Below, in pieces: positions 43,801-53,197 of a stretch of 56,808 nucleotides of DNA. Each line of letters opens with the position of its first letter. Positions within the stretch are counted from its first letter, which is position 1. The notes below the pieces were generated by a model. That model was given only the letters and a program-made list of their open reading frames with translations. It was not told where the DNA came from and made no database searches. The position numbers were made by a program, and so were the translations under genes. The DNA is from Hellea sp. (GTDB lineage Bacteria; Pseudomonadota; Alphaproteobacteria; Caulobacterales; Maricaulaceae), in NCBI GenBank assembly GCA_020629875.1, contig JAHDCL010000006.1:1-56808 (forward strand). The letters are read 5' to 3'.

Positions 43801-43835
43801 AAAGCCTCCGATGAAGAGGCTCTATGTTCTTTTTT
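43793..43835. promoter_or_regulatory. Long hairpin covering RBS and start codon of the hydrolase (minus); reads as intrinsic terminator on plus
   Basis: AGAACATA-A-AGCCTC-CGATGAA-GAGGCT-C-TATGTTCT followed on plus by TTTTT; on minus SD GGAGG and ATG are inside the stem. Confidence 0.75.
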
Positions 43836-43986
43836 CACGGCTAAAATATGCTTGGAAAAAGACGAAATCGCGAAAACTGCCTGACAGTCCTTTTTTATGA
43901 CGTTGCAAACCGTATTTATTTCAACCCCTTACAAAATAATCACGCGAACTCATCCTTGGTTATTGGAGGTGTGATAGTATTAATCT

Positions 43987-44565
43987 GTGAAGTTTGAGAC
44001 TTTGACATATCAAGTGCCACTGACTGATTTTTCGGTTAGCCGCGCTTCGGGCCCATCGGAGGCCCGTTCGACAGAGTCCAGGCAGGCTGCGCGAGAGACA
44101 ATTGCGTCTGCCTGTATGACAGAGGCCATGGCCACCTTTCTCTGGCGGCTGGCGGCCTATTTTCAAGGCTATCTCTTCAGGCTTCCGATTATGAAGCAGC
44201 CTGAGGGTAAGCACCTGATGATCGCGGATTGTGCGGTTGATGAAACTTCCGAGCCCTTGCAACTCGTGCGCCTGAACCGTCATCTCTCGCGGCGTTTGCG
44301 CTGGCTTATCCGGCGAGGCCGCGTAGAGAGTTCGGGCAATATGCGTCTGGCCACAGAGGATGATAAAGCGCGCTGCACCCTCACCCCCGGGCAGTTTAAT
44401 GAATATTGCATTCGGGTTCATCGCTGGAGCCGCATTCATGTTTACGGCATGGGGCTGGGGCGCCGTGCCTTACGGCGTATCGTGATCAGCGCCAAAGCCT
44501 TGCAAGGAGATGCCCTATCCTTGCGCAGAGCCGCGATGTGTCTTGCGCCCCTGATGCCCGATTAG
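43987..44565 (+). CDS. Hypothetical protein (strand and start uncertain)
   Basis: 192-aa ORF with GTG start; basic Arg-rich C-terminus; competing 159-aa minus ORF; no family recognised. Confidence 0.35.
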   Translation: MKFETLTYQVPLTDFSVSRASGPSEARSTESRQAARETIASACMTEAMATFLWRLAAYFQGYLFRLPIMKQPEGKHLMIADCAVDETSEPLQLVRLNRHLSRRLRWLIRRGRVESSGNMRLATEDDKARCTLTPGQFNEYCIRVHRWSRIHVYGMGLGRRALRRIVISAKALQGDALSLRRAAMCLAPLMPD

Positions 44566-44738
44566 CAAAGCGCTTTTCCTTTAAATGCCAATACAACATC
44601 ACGCGCAAAGTCATTTGCGTGAACCTATTCCCCTGCTCATGATATGTGTCAATTCGATGAAATTTTATTTCGGTGCATGACATTCAAACTTGCACGCGCT
44701 AATTTTGCCATGAACCGTTAAGAATCGAGGAGAAGGTG

Positions 44739-45959
44739 ATGAAGGTAGCAGTCTTAGGGGGAGACGGATTTGTTGGGTGGCCGACGGTCTTACACCTCTC
44801 AAATCTTGGTCATGAGGTTCACATCATTGACAACCTATCACGCCGCTGGATTGACACAGAACTGGGTGTTCAGTCTTTAACGCCGATGGACTCTATTCAA
44901 GAACGCTGCCGCATTTGGTATGAACTGACAGGTCGGCGCCTGCACTTTCATCTCATTGACATCGCGAAGGATTATCAGCTTTTCCGTCAATGGCTGGCCG
45001 AGAACAAACCGGACTCAATTATCCACTTCGCGGAACAGCGCGCTGCGCCTTATTCTATGAAATCTGACCGGCACAAAGTTTATACTGTGAACAATAATGT
45101 AAATGTCACCCATAACCTTCTAACGGCTTTGGTAGAGACTGAGATTGACGCTCATCTTGTTCACTTGGGGACGATGGGTGTCTATGGTTACTCCTCTGTC
45201 GGGGCAGCTATTCCGGAAGGTTATCTCGATGTCGAAATAGAGAATCTTGCGGGTGAGAAAAAAGAGATGGAAATTCTCTACCCCACTAAGCCGGGCTCGG
45301 TCTATCATATGACGAAGAGCCTCGATCAGATCATGTTTCAATTTTATGCCCAGAATGACGGGCTTAGAATTACAGATTTGCACCAAGGCATTGTCTGGGG
45401 CACGAACACGGATCAAACCGCGCGGCATGAGCAGCTCATCAACCGATTTGATTATGATGGAGATTACGGAACGGTGTTAAACCGTTTCTTGATACAAGCC
45501 GCTATCGATTATCCGCTGACCGTCCACGGTACGGGCGGACAAACGCGCGCCTTTATCCACATACAGGATACAGTGCGCTGTATCGAGCTCGCACTGTCTG
45601 ATGCCCCCAAAGCTGGTGATCGGGTCAAGATATTTAATCAGATGACAGAGACACACCGCGTAAGAGACCTAGCGGAAATGATCTCGAAAATGACGGGCGC
45701 AAAAATTGCCAATATCCCTAACCCGCGCAAAGAAGCCCCTGAAAATGATCTCATTGTAAAAAATGATCAGTTCTTAGCACTGGGTCTTAACCCGATAACC
45801 TTAAAGCAAGGGCTCTTATCCGAGGTTGTCGATATTGCTAAAAAATATGCGCACAGAATTGACCGCAAACGCGTGCCCGCTGTTTCTGCTTGGACGAAAG
45901 ACATCGCAACTCGCGTGGAAACTGATCCTGAAGGAACCCGCCTGAAGTCAGTTTCGTAG
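44739..45959 (+). CDS. sqdB: UDP-sulfoquinovose synthase (SqdB-like NAD-dependent epimerase)
   Basis: GGDGFVGWPTVLHLSNLGHEVHIIDNLSRRWIDTELGVQSLTP, HFAEQRAAPYSM, LGTMGVYG, LHQGIVWGTNTDQT, GGQTRAFIHIQDTVRCIELAL: close to plant SQD1 / bacterial SqdB motifs. Confidence 0.9.
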   Translation: MKVAVLGGDGFVGWPTVLHLSNLGHEVHIIDNLSRRWIDTELGVQSLTPMDSIQERCRIWYELTGRRLHFHLIDIAKDYQLFRQWLAENKPDSIIHFAEQRAAPYSMKSDRHKVYTVNNNVNVTHNLLTALVETEIDAHLVHLGTMGVYGYSSVGAAIPEGYLDVEIENLAGEKKEMEILYPTKPGSVYHMTKSLDQIMFQFYAQNDGLRITDLHQGIVWGTNTDQTARHEQLINRFDYDGDYGTVLNRFLIQAAIDYPLTVHGTGGQTRAFIHIQDTVRCIELALSDAPKAGDRVKIFNQMTETHRVRDLAEMISKMTGAKIANIPNPRKEAPENDLIVKNDQFLALGLNPITLKQGLLSEVVDIAKKYAHRIDRKRVPAVSAWTKDIATRVETDPEGTRLKSVS

Positions 45960-45962
45960 GGT

Positions 45963-46772
45963 ATGATGGGCAAACATGCCTATATAACGCTCGTTACGAA
46001 TAAGGATTACGCTATGGGGGCCAAAGCCCTCATGCGCTCCATCATGTTGACCGGGTCAAAGGCGGATAGAGTGGTCCTCCATACAGCAGCCGTGCAGCAA
46101 ACTGACCTTGAGCCACTTCGCGCTTATGGCGTGCGCCTCGTTCAAACAGACCTACTGCCGACAAGCGACGTCTTTAATGCCCGGCATTCCCGCAAAGCCC
46201 AACATGCAGCGGCTCCATTTACCAAAGGGGAGAAGCCGAAATTCCATACCCCGCTCGATAATTTTGCGAAGCTTCGTCTTTGGGAGCTCACTGAATATGA
46301 CTCCGTCGTCTTCATTGATGCCGACGCCCTGATGCTGAAAAATTGTGATAGACTATTTGAATATCCCGAATTTTGCGCAGCGCCCAATGTCTATGAACAT
46401 GTGGCGGATTTTCATCGTCTAAATTCTGGGGTTTTCACAGCCCGCCCCTCAAAAGATACTTTCGCGAAAATGTTAAGCGCGCTCGACGCCCCAGATGTTT
46501 TCTGGCGCCGAACTGACCAAACATTCCTTGAGCACTTCTTCCCTGACTGGCACGGCCTGCCCGTCTTTTATAATATGCTGCAATATGTCTGGTTTAATCT
46601 GCCCGAACTTTGGGATTGGAATTCAATTTATATTCTCCACTATCAATATGAAAAACCTTGGCAGTTAGATCATCCCAAAAAAGACAAACTCGCCCCTTTA
46701 GTTGAGCTATGGTTTCAATTTTTAGATGACGCGGTCATGCCCGATCTAAGCCAGTTCAATAACCCCGCATGA
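45963..46772 (+). CDS. sqdD: GT8-type glycosyltransferase (glycogenin-like), SqdD-like
   Basis: AYITLVTNKDYAMGAKALMRSI, DSVVFIDADALMLKN; position directly after sqdB. Confidence 0.75.
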   Translation: MMGKHAYITLVTNKDYAMGAKALMRSIMLTGSKADRVVLHTAAVQQTDLEPLRAYGVRLVQTDLLPTSDVFNARHSRKAQHAAAPFTKGEKPKFHTPLDNFAKLRLWELTEYDSVVFIDADALMLKNCDRLFEYPEFCAAPNVYEHVADFHRLNSGVFTARPSKDTFAKMLSALDAPDVFWRRTDQTFLEHFFPDWHGLPVFYNMLQYVWFNLPELWDWNSIYILHYQYEKPWQLDHPKKDKLAPLVELWFQFLDDAVMPDLSQFNNPA

Positions 46773-47614
46773 AACTCTTGATAACAGGAAGCAGCGGCTA
46801 TGTTGGCCGCTTCATCGTCAGCAACGCTCAAAAACACGGCGATACCGTTATTCATATGTCCCGTAAGGAACCACAATTTGGTGAATGGTTAGAATTTGAC
46901 CTTTCTCGTCCTATCTCTTCCCCGCCCAAGGCTGATGCTCTTATTCATTGTGCTTTTGATCATGTGCCGGGAAAGTATCGCGGCGGCGAAGGTAGCGACC
47001 CTGAAGGTTTTCTCAAACGTAATCTCGAAGGCTCCATCACCCTGTTTAAAGCGGCCAGAGACGCGGGTATTCCAAAGATTATCTTTCTCTCGTCGCGGGC
47101 TGTTTATGATGGGTATGCGGCAACGGAACTGCTGGTTGAAACGCTGCCTCTTAATCCCACGTCCTTGTATGGACAGCTAAAGTGGGAGCTCGAAAAATCG
47201 CTTTCAGCGCTAAATCTAATTGATGTTAGTTTCCGCGCCACCGGCATTTATGGCCAGGCAGAGCCCGGGGGGTACCACAAATGGGAAACCTTATTTTCAG
47301 ACTTTGAACAGGGCAAAGATATTGCCCCGCGGGCTGGTACAGAGCTGCACGGAGCGGACCTCGCCGCGGCCATTCGGCTCGCCCTCGTCCTGCCAAATAA
47401 GGATATTGCCGGCGAAGTATTTAATGTATCGGATATCATGGTGGATCGTCATGATCTTCTATCAGCCTATGCTAGGCATAAGGGCTTGAAAGGAACTATT
47501 CCTGAGGCTTTGAAGTTTCCGGAAAAAGCCGCAATGGACTGCTCAAAATTAACCAAGCTAGGATGGAGGCCGAGAGGGCAGTCAGGGCTAGCGAGCTTTA
47601 TTCAATCACTTTAA
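46769..47614 (+). CDS. sqdC: NAD(P)-dependent epimerase/reductase, SqdC-like
   Basis: MKLLITGSSGYVGRFIVSNAQKHGDTVIHMSR, IIFLSSRAVYDGY, SLYGQLKWELEKSL; order sqdB-D-C; 4-nt overlap with previous gene. Confidence 0.65.
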   Translation: MKLLITGSSGYVGRFIVSNAQKHGDTVIHMSRKEPQFGEWLEFDLSRPISSPPKADALIHCAFDHVPGKYRGGEGSDPEGFLKRNLEGSITLFKAARDAGIPKIIFLSSRAVYDGYAATELLVETLPLNPTSLYGQLKWELEKSLSALNLIDVSFRATGIYGQAEPGGYHKWETLFSDFEQGKDIAPRAGTELHGADLAAAIRLALVLPNKDIAGEVFNVSDIMVDRHDLLSAYARHKGLKGTIPEALKFPEKAAMDCSKLTKLGWRPRGQSGLASFIQSL

Positions 47615-47634
47615 CATCAATCGAATGAGGTGAC

Positions 47635-47815
47635 GGTCCCACCTGGTCCGTGGAGGCTTAAAAATCCTCGTGAACCTAAGGTTCAAGTGGGCGTCGGAAT
47701 TAAACAGACCACGATCTGCACAGAGCCAACTCCCGAGGAGTATATTAAGGTCCGGTGGATTAGTGCTTCTCACGAAACCCGCAGTAACCGTCGAAACGCT
47801 ATGTGGGGGGGAATG
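47635..47815 (-). ncRNA. ssrS: 6S RNA
   Basis: Located just downstream of zapA on the same strand. Reverse strand contains GACGCCCACUUGAACCUUAGGUUCACGAGGAUUUUUAAGCCUCCACGG, resembling E. coli 6S GACGACACAUUCACCUUGAACCAAGGGUUCAAGGGUUACAGCCUGCGG; terminal CCCAC/GUGGG pairing. Confidence 0.8.
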
Positions 47816-47839
47816 CCGCGGAAGGCAAGAGGAAAGACA

Positions 47840-48205
47840 CTAGCCTTTTTCAGCTAGTCGTTCTGCCAGTCTTTCAATCCGTACGGCAGCGTCCAAAAGA
47901 CTATCCGCAGCCTTTGTTTCCGTTTTCGTCGCTAGCCGCGTAGCCGCTTCTGTTTCTTTTCGCAGCGTACCAATCCGCTTATCAACTTCGTTATCCACGG
48001 ACTTGTTCATTTCTTCGAGTTCGTCGAGCATTGTTATTCCGGCCATGACAAGAAGCCGCAAATCCCCAATTTGGCCAAACTGATTGGCCATATTATTCAC
48101 GCGATCATCGAGCTTCTGCCCAAGGCGCATCAGGCGCTCTTCTTCACCATCATCGCACCCAAGAGCATATTTGCGGCCATTAATATTCAGACTTACCTTT
48201 GCCAT
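47840..48205 (-). CDS. zapA: Cell division protein ZapA
   Basis: MAKVSLNINGRKYALGCDDGEEERLMRLGQKLDDRVNNMANQFGQIGDLRLLVMAGITMLDEL. Confidence 0.92.
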   Translation of the reverse strand: MAKVSLNINGRKYALGCDDGEEERLMRLGQKLDDRVNNMANQFGQIGDLRLLVMAGITMLDELEEMNKSVDNEVDKRIGTLRKETEAATRLATKTETKAADSLLDAAVRIERLAERLAEKG

Positions 48206-48208
48206 AGC

Positions 48209-48505
48209 CTAGCCCTCCCCTAATGCCGTGCGAACTTGACGAATGACACGATCTAGTTCTTGGGTTGTTTCATCGGCTAGAACGGTGAACTCTTTTTCCC
48301 GAGCTGCAAAGTTTTCTTCTTTAGCTTTGCTATCATCGAGTTTGGCTGCGAGCTCCGCGCGGTCCACATTCATCGCTTCAGCTTCCTTGGCTTCTGCCTC
48401 CAAGCGCCCTACTTTATCAAGCAGCGGACTCAGTGACCCCTCCAAAGAGCGCAGGGCTGACTGCAATCTTTCAGCTGCCGTTTTGATGTCAGCGCTGTCA
48501 TTCAT
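48209..48505 (-). CDS. Small coiled-coil protein (DUF4164-like) upstream of zapA
   Basis: Heptad-rich 98-aa ORF directly upstream of zapA, as is common in alphaproteobacteria. Confidence 0.7.
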   Translation of the reverse strand: MNDSADIKTAAERLQSALRSLEGSLSPLLDKVGRLEAEAKEAEAMNVDRAELAAKLDDSKAKEENFAAREKEFTVLADETTQELDRVIRQVRTALGEG

Positions 48506-48658
48506 GTCATTTCCCGAATCTTAACCTAATGCCCTTAGAATGGCGCAATAATTGCTCTTCAACAAGGGATAATTAGTTGACTCAGATTGTCCCTCGCGCC
48601 ATTGCGGGCGGGCTTTTAACTAACCCTGAAAGCCACACTCATGTGGTAGGAGTTTTGA

Positions 48659-49672
48659 ATGGCTATTCGCATAGGCATAAACGGCTTTGGTCGTATAGGA
48701 CGTCTCGTTGCCCGTGCCCTCTCTGAGTATGACATTAAAGATATTGAGCTCGTTGCGATAAATTCACCGGGAGCTGCTTCGACTTCTGCTCATTTGCTGC
48801 GCTATGATTCCGTCCATGGTCGATTTGGGGTTAACGTCATAGAGGGTGAGGGTTATATCGATTATGGCCGCGGCAAAGTCCGCATGACCCATGAACGTGA
48901 TCCCGCCAAGATTGCCTGGGGTGATCTGGATGTGGATGTTGTCATGGAATGTACAGGCATTTTCCGTTCAAAAGACGCCGTGCAGCCCCACTTTGAAGCT
49001 GGAGCCAAAACAGTTTTGATATCGGCTCCAGGCCAGAATGTTGATAAAACCATTGTATATGGCGTAAACCACAAAAGCCTTACCAAGGATGATGTCGTCG
49101 TTTCTTGCGCCTCTTGCACGACAAATTGTCTGGCGCCGATTGCCAAGGTCATCATGAACGCAGTAGGCATTCGCCGGGGCTTCATGACGACTGTGCACAG
49201 CTATACCCAAGATCAACGAATTCTTGATAATTCGCATAAAGATCTTTATCGCGCCCGCGCAGCTGGCTTGAACATGATACCAACGAGTACAGGCGCGGCG
49301 AAAGCTGTTAGCCTGGTTATCCCTGAACTTGAAGGCAAACTATCCGGATCCGCGGTACGCGTGCCCACGGCGAATGTTTCCATGATTGACTTGGCGTTCC
49401 AACCCGAAATGCAAACGACCGCGGAAGATCTAAACGCCGCTATGAAACACGCAGCCCAAAACGAGATGAAAGGCGTTATTTGCTATAGTGAAAATGCGCT
49501 CGTTTCATCTGATTTAAACCACGACCCTAATTCAGCGACCTATGCCTCACTGTTGACAAAAGTCTTGGACGGTCATCTCGTCAAAGTTATCGCTTGGTAT
49601 GATAATGAATGGGGCTTTGCCAACAGAATGATTGATGTCGCCCGCGAAATGGGCACACATCTAGAAGGATAG
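48659..49672 (+). CDS. gap: Glyceraldehyde-3-phosphate dehydrogenase, type I
   Basis: IRIGINGFGRIGRLVARAL, SCASCTTNCLAPIAKV, WYDNEWGFANRM. Confidence 0.98.
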   Translation: MAIRIGINGFGRIGRLVARALSEYDIKDIELVAINSPGAASTSAHLLRYDSVHGRFGVNVIEGEGYIDYGRGKVRMTHERDPAKIAWGDLDVDVVMECTGIFRSKDAVQPHFEAGAKTVLISAPGQNVDKTIVYGVNHKSLTKDDVVVSCASCTTNCLAPIAKVIMNAVGIRRGFMTTVHSYTQDQRILDNSHKDLYRARAAGLNMIPTSTGAAKAVSLVIPELEGKLSGSAVRVPTANVSMIDLAFQPEMQTTAEDLNAAMKHAAQNEMKGVICYSENALVSSDLNHDPNSATYASLLTKVLDGHLVKVIAWYDNEWGFANRMIDVAREMGTHLEG

Positions 49673-49678
49673 AAACTC

Positions 49679-50860
49679 ATGGACTTCAAACGCCTCAAAG
49701 GAACTCGGCTAAAAGGGAAAACCGCTCTCGTCCGTGTGGATTTTAACGTCCCCCGAAATAAGGATGGTTCGATTTCAGACGATACCCGCCTACAATCTGC
49801 CCTACCCACAATTCAACATCTGCAAAAGGCAGGCGCAAAAACGGTTCTTTTATCCCATTTCGGTCGCCCTAAGGGGAAAGCGAACGATAAAGACTCCTTA
49901 CGTTTTATCGTGGCTCCATTGGCAGAAGCATTGGATTGCGAAGTTCTATTCTCACCAAGCTTGAATCCCAATGCTGTCGACCTCCTGGAGCCCGGGGGTG
50001 TCATGCTCATGGAAAATACGCGCTTTCACAAAGGCGAAACAGAGGGCGACAAAGCTCTAGCGCAAGAATTTGCGGCGCTCGGTGACATCTTTATCCAAGA
50101 CGCTTTCTCAGCAGCCCACCGCAATCACGCATCCTCCGCTGTGGTTGGCGAAATTTTGCCATCTTATGCGGGACTCGCAATGGAACGAGAACTGGATCAT
50201 ATTTCGCAGGCTCTCATTAATCCAAAGTCTCCCGTCATGGGCGTGGTTGGAGGCGCTAAGGTTTCAACGAAGATAGACTTACTAAAGAACCTTGTTGCTA
50301 AGCTCGACATTCTCGCCATTGGCGGCGGAATGGCGAATACTTTCCTCTATGCGCAGGGTCACAATGTCGGGGCCTCACTTTGCGAAACAGAGTTCAAGGA
50401 CACCGCCCTCGAAATCATGGCCAATGCCAAGAAAGAGAAGTGTCAGATTATCCTGCCCGCGGATGTTGTGGTCGCCAAAGAATTTAAAGCCAATGCGAAA
50501 CACCGTCAATGCGGGCTGGATGATGTCAAGGGCAAGGACATGATCCTCGACTGCGGCACCGCGAGCGTGGAGAAACTAATGGACGCAATGGACTCCGCTA
50601 AAACACTTATCTGGAATGGACCGCTTGGGGCATTTGAACTTACCCCATTTGACACCTCTACGGTCGAAGCAGCCAAATACGCTGCCAAACTAACGAAAAA
50701 AGGACAACTGGTCTCTGTCGCTGGCGGCGGTGATACGGTTGCCGCCCTCAAACACGCCGGCGCAGCGGATGATTTTACATTCATATCAACAGCAGGAGGT
50801 GCCTTTCTAGAATGGATGGAAGGCAAGCCTCTCCCCGGTGTTGAGATACTCAAGAAATAA
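49679..50860 (+). CDS. pgk: Phosphoglycerate kinase
   Basis: GKTALVRVDFNVPRNKDGSISDDTRLQSALPTIQHL, SHFGRPKG, GPLGAFE, GGGDTVAAL. Confidence 0.98.
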   Translation: MDFKRLKGTRLKGKTALVRVDFNVPRNKDGSISDDTRLQSALPTIQHLQKAGAKTVLLSHFGRPKGKANDKDSLRFIVAPLAEALDCEVLFSPSLNPNAVDLLEPGGVMLMENTRFHKGETEGDKALAQEFAALGDIFIQDAFSAAHRNHASSAVVGEILPSYAGLAMERELDHISQALINPKSPVMGVVGGAKVSTKIDLLKNLVAKLDILAIGGGMANTFLYAQGHNVGASLCETEFKDTALEIMANAKKEKCQIILPADVVVAKEFKANAKHRQCGLDDVKGKDMILDCGTASVEKLMDAMDSAKTLIWNGPLGAFELTPFDTSTVEAAKYAAKLTKKGQLVSVAGGGDTVAALKHAGAADDFTFISTAGGAFLEWMEGKPLPGVEILKK

Positions 50861-50871
50861 GGATTAAACGA

Positions 50872-51912
50872 ATGGATATTCAAGCACTTAACGACATTGC
50901 TGTAAAAATGGTAGAGCCCGGCAAAGGTATTCTTGCCGCCGACGAATCTACTGGCACAATCAAGAAACGCTTTGATAGCATCGGAACGGATAGTTCTTTT
51001 GATAAACGCCGTGATTGGCGTGAAATGCTGTTCCGGACGGAACCAGCAATGACAAATCACATTTCCGGCGTCATTCTCTATGATGAAACCATTCGGCAGG
51101 ATGCCGCTGACGGGACACCCCTTGTAGAGCTCATTCAATCGTCAGGCGCGATCCCAGGAATCAAAGTTGATACGGGCGCAAAGCCATTGGCGGGACGTCC
51201 CGGCGAAACCATTACGGAAGGGCTGGACGGACTACGCGCTCGCCTCGCCGAATATTATGAGCTTGGAGCTCGGTTTGCGAAGTGGCGCGCGGTTATTGAA
51301 ATCTCCCACCCTGATCAATATGTTGGCATGACCCCCACAATTGGCGGCATCAAGGCTAACACTCATGCGCTAGGCCGCTATGCCGCCCTTTGTCAGGAAG
51401 CGGGCATTGTTCCAATCGTGGAGCCCGAAGTACTCATGGGTGGACACCACAATGTTGCGCGCTGCCACGAGGTAACAGAAAATGTTCTTAATGCCCTCTT
51501 TACAGAGCTGTACGAGCAAGGCGTGAAACTTGAAGGAACCATCCTGAAACCGAACATGGTCGTCGCAGGTAAGAAATGTACGCTCCAACCCTCACGCGAA
51601 GAAATTGCTGAGCGCACCATCAAAGTCCTGAAAGACACTGTCCCTGCCGCTGTACCCGGTATTGCCTTCCTTTCTGGCGGACAAGATAATGAAGAAGCTA
51701 CGCGGAACCTTGACATGATGAACAAAATTGGTGGCTTCCCTTGGAAGCTCACCTACTCATATGGCCGCGCCTTGCAACAATCCGCCCTATTTGCTTGGAA
51801 TGGTAAAAAGGAAAATTACGATGCCGCTCAGGCCGCATTTAACCATCGCGCTAAAATGAATGGGCTTGCGAGTAAGGGTGAGTGGACAGAAGCCTTGGAT
51901 GCAGCGGGCTAA
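50872..51912 (+). CDS. Class I fructose-bisphosphate aldolase
   Basis: GKGILAADESTGTIKKRF, FAKWRAVIEI, LEGTILKPNMV, FLSGGQDNEEAT. Confidence 0.96.
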   Translation: MDIQALNDIAVKMVEPGKGILAADESTGTIKKRFDSIGTDSSFDKRRDWREMLFRTEPAMTNHISGVILYDETIRQDAADGTPLVELIQSSGAIPGIKVDTGAKPLAGRPGETITEGLDGLRARLAEYYELGARFAKWRAVIEISHPDQYVGMTPTIGGIKANTHALGRYAALCQEAGIVPIVEPEVLMGGHHNVARCHEVTENVLNALFTELYEQGVKLEGTILKPNMVVAGKKCTLQPSREEIAERTIKVLKDTVPAAVPGIAFLSGGQDNEEATRNLDMMNKIGGFPWKLTYSYGRALQQSALFAWNGKKENYDAAQAAFNHRAKMNGLASKGEWTEALDAAG

Positions 51913-51941
51913 ACTCAACCGAAATTTTATGAACTAAATAA

Positions 51942-51969
51942 AGGCCGAGCCGGGGCACTGGCTCGGCCT
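51942..51969 (+). terminator. Hairpin terminator-like structure after aldolase gene
   Basis: AGGCCGAGCC...GGCTCGGCCT 10-bp perfect stem; no clear T-run. Confidence 0.55.
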
Positions 51970-52111
51970 AACTGATGCTTCCGCGCCCCACTAAGCCTCC
52001 AGCTTTCTCTTTTTACCGCAATTGAGAATAGGCGTATTGACATAAACGAACTATTTGTTGGACATTTCAGGCCAATTTCTAATAATGCTCTTTTAGAAAA
52101 GTGAGTGTTCA

Positions 52112-53125
52112 TTGAAAACTCTGTCTGCAAATTACTACTTTTATATTCTCAAAATTATTGAGGGCATGGGATTAAACCGAGCGGAAGTCGCCCATATTGT
52201 TCCATTAGAGCTCGAAATCAATCCGGACCCTAAAATCCGTATCGAGATGAGAGCTTTACAGGACCTCTTTATTTTTGCGGAAGATAAGCTGGGTGACCCG
52301 CATGTGGGCATGCACGTCAGTCATAATTTCCGGATTTCAAATTATGGCTACGCGGGAGGCATTTATGCCATGTGCGATAATATAGAGCACTCAATGGCCT
52401 TAAGCCGAAAATATGGCTGCCTTGCGCACACATTCGGCGAATTTCTGGCAAGCCCGACATCCAACCTGATCAACGACACAGTCACCTATATTTGGTCTCC
52501 TTATTTTGAGCTGGGTAATGATACTAGCCTCCGACAAATCACTGAATGTGTTGTGATGAACTATGCGCTTACAATCAATTGGCTCGCTTGGAGCTTTCCA
52601 GAAGGAATCAAAAAAATCACCTTCCGGCACAGAGCTACAGAGCCCATTTCCGAGTATAGCAAAATATTAGGCTGTGAAGTTGAGTTCGGCGCCGAGGTCA
52701 ACAGTCTTGTTCTTGATAGGTCAGCTCACGCTGCACCTCTTCCTACAGCTAACCCGATAAAACTATCAAAGCTTCAGACAACGCTAAATCAGCGCCTCGC
52801 CGCATATGCTCAATCCAGTGACCTTACTCCCCGTGTGAAACAGAGCATTCAAAAAATAATTGAACTCCAACGCCCGACTTTATCCCTCGTCGCTCAGCAA
52901 CTCTCGCTGTCGGAGAGGACGCTAAAACGGCATCTCAGAGCCGAAGACACAAGCTTTCAAAGCGTCTTACGCGAGTTAAAAATGGAACTCTGCGCAGGCT
53001 ATATGAAAGAAGGCCTCGCATTTTCTGAAATTGCTCAACGCCTTTGGTATTTTGACCAAAGCGCGCTGACTCGTGCCTATAAAAGTTGGCATGGGATCGC
53101 TCCGACGCATCACAGAAAAAATTGA
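52112..53125 (+). CDS. AraC family transcriptional regulator
   Basis: C-terminal HTH RPTLSLVAQQLSLSERTLKRHLRAEDTSFQSVLRELKMELCAGYMKEGLAFSEIAQRLWYFDQSALTRAYKSWHGIAP; N-terminal arabinose-binding-like domain. Confidence 0.9.
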   Translation: MKTLSANYYFYILKIIEGMGLNRAEVAHIVPLELEINPDPKIRIEMRALQDLFIFAEDKLGDPHVGMHVSHNFRISNYGYAGGIYAMCDNIEHSMALSRKYGCLAHTFGEFLASPTSNLINDTVTYIWSPYFELGNDTSLRQITECVVMNYALTINWLAWSFPEGIKKITFRHRATEPISEYSKILGCEVEFGAEVNSLVLDRSAHAAPLPTANPIKLSKLQTTLNQRLAAYAQSSDLTPRVKQSIQKIIELQRPTLSLVAQQLSLSERTLKRHLRAEDTSFQSVLRELKMELCAGYMKEGLAFSEIAQRLWYFDQSALTRAYKSWHGIAPTHHRKN

Positions 53126-53171
53126 GAACCATTGACCTATCTCGGGCGGGATAAGCCCCCAAAACAAAAGT

Positions 53172-53197
53172 GCCCGGTATCATTGCTGATACCGGGC
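53172..53197 (-). terminator. Hairpin, probable terminator downstream of ggt
   Basis: GCCCGGTATC-N6-GATACCGGGC perfect 10-bp stem; reverse strand continues ACTTTTGTTTT. Confidence 0.6.

Noticed and set aside
47630-47857. 75-aa plus-strand ORF downstream of sqdC
   Set aside because: Covers the 6S RNA candidate on the opposite strand; no protein-like features
50506-51138. 210-aa minus-strand ORF across pgk/fba junction
   Set aside because: Antisense to two confident glycolytic genes
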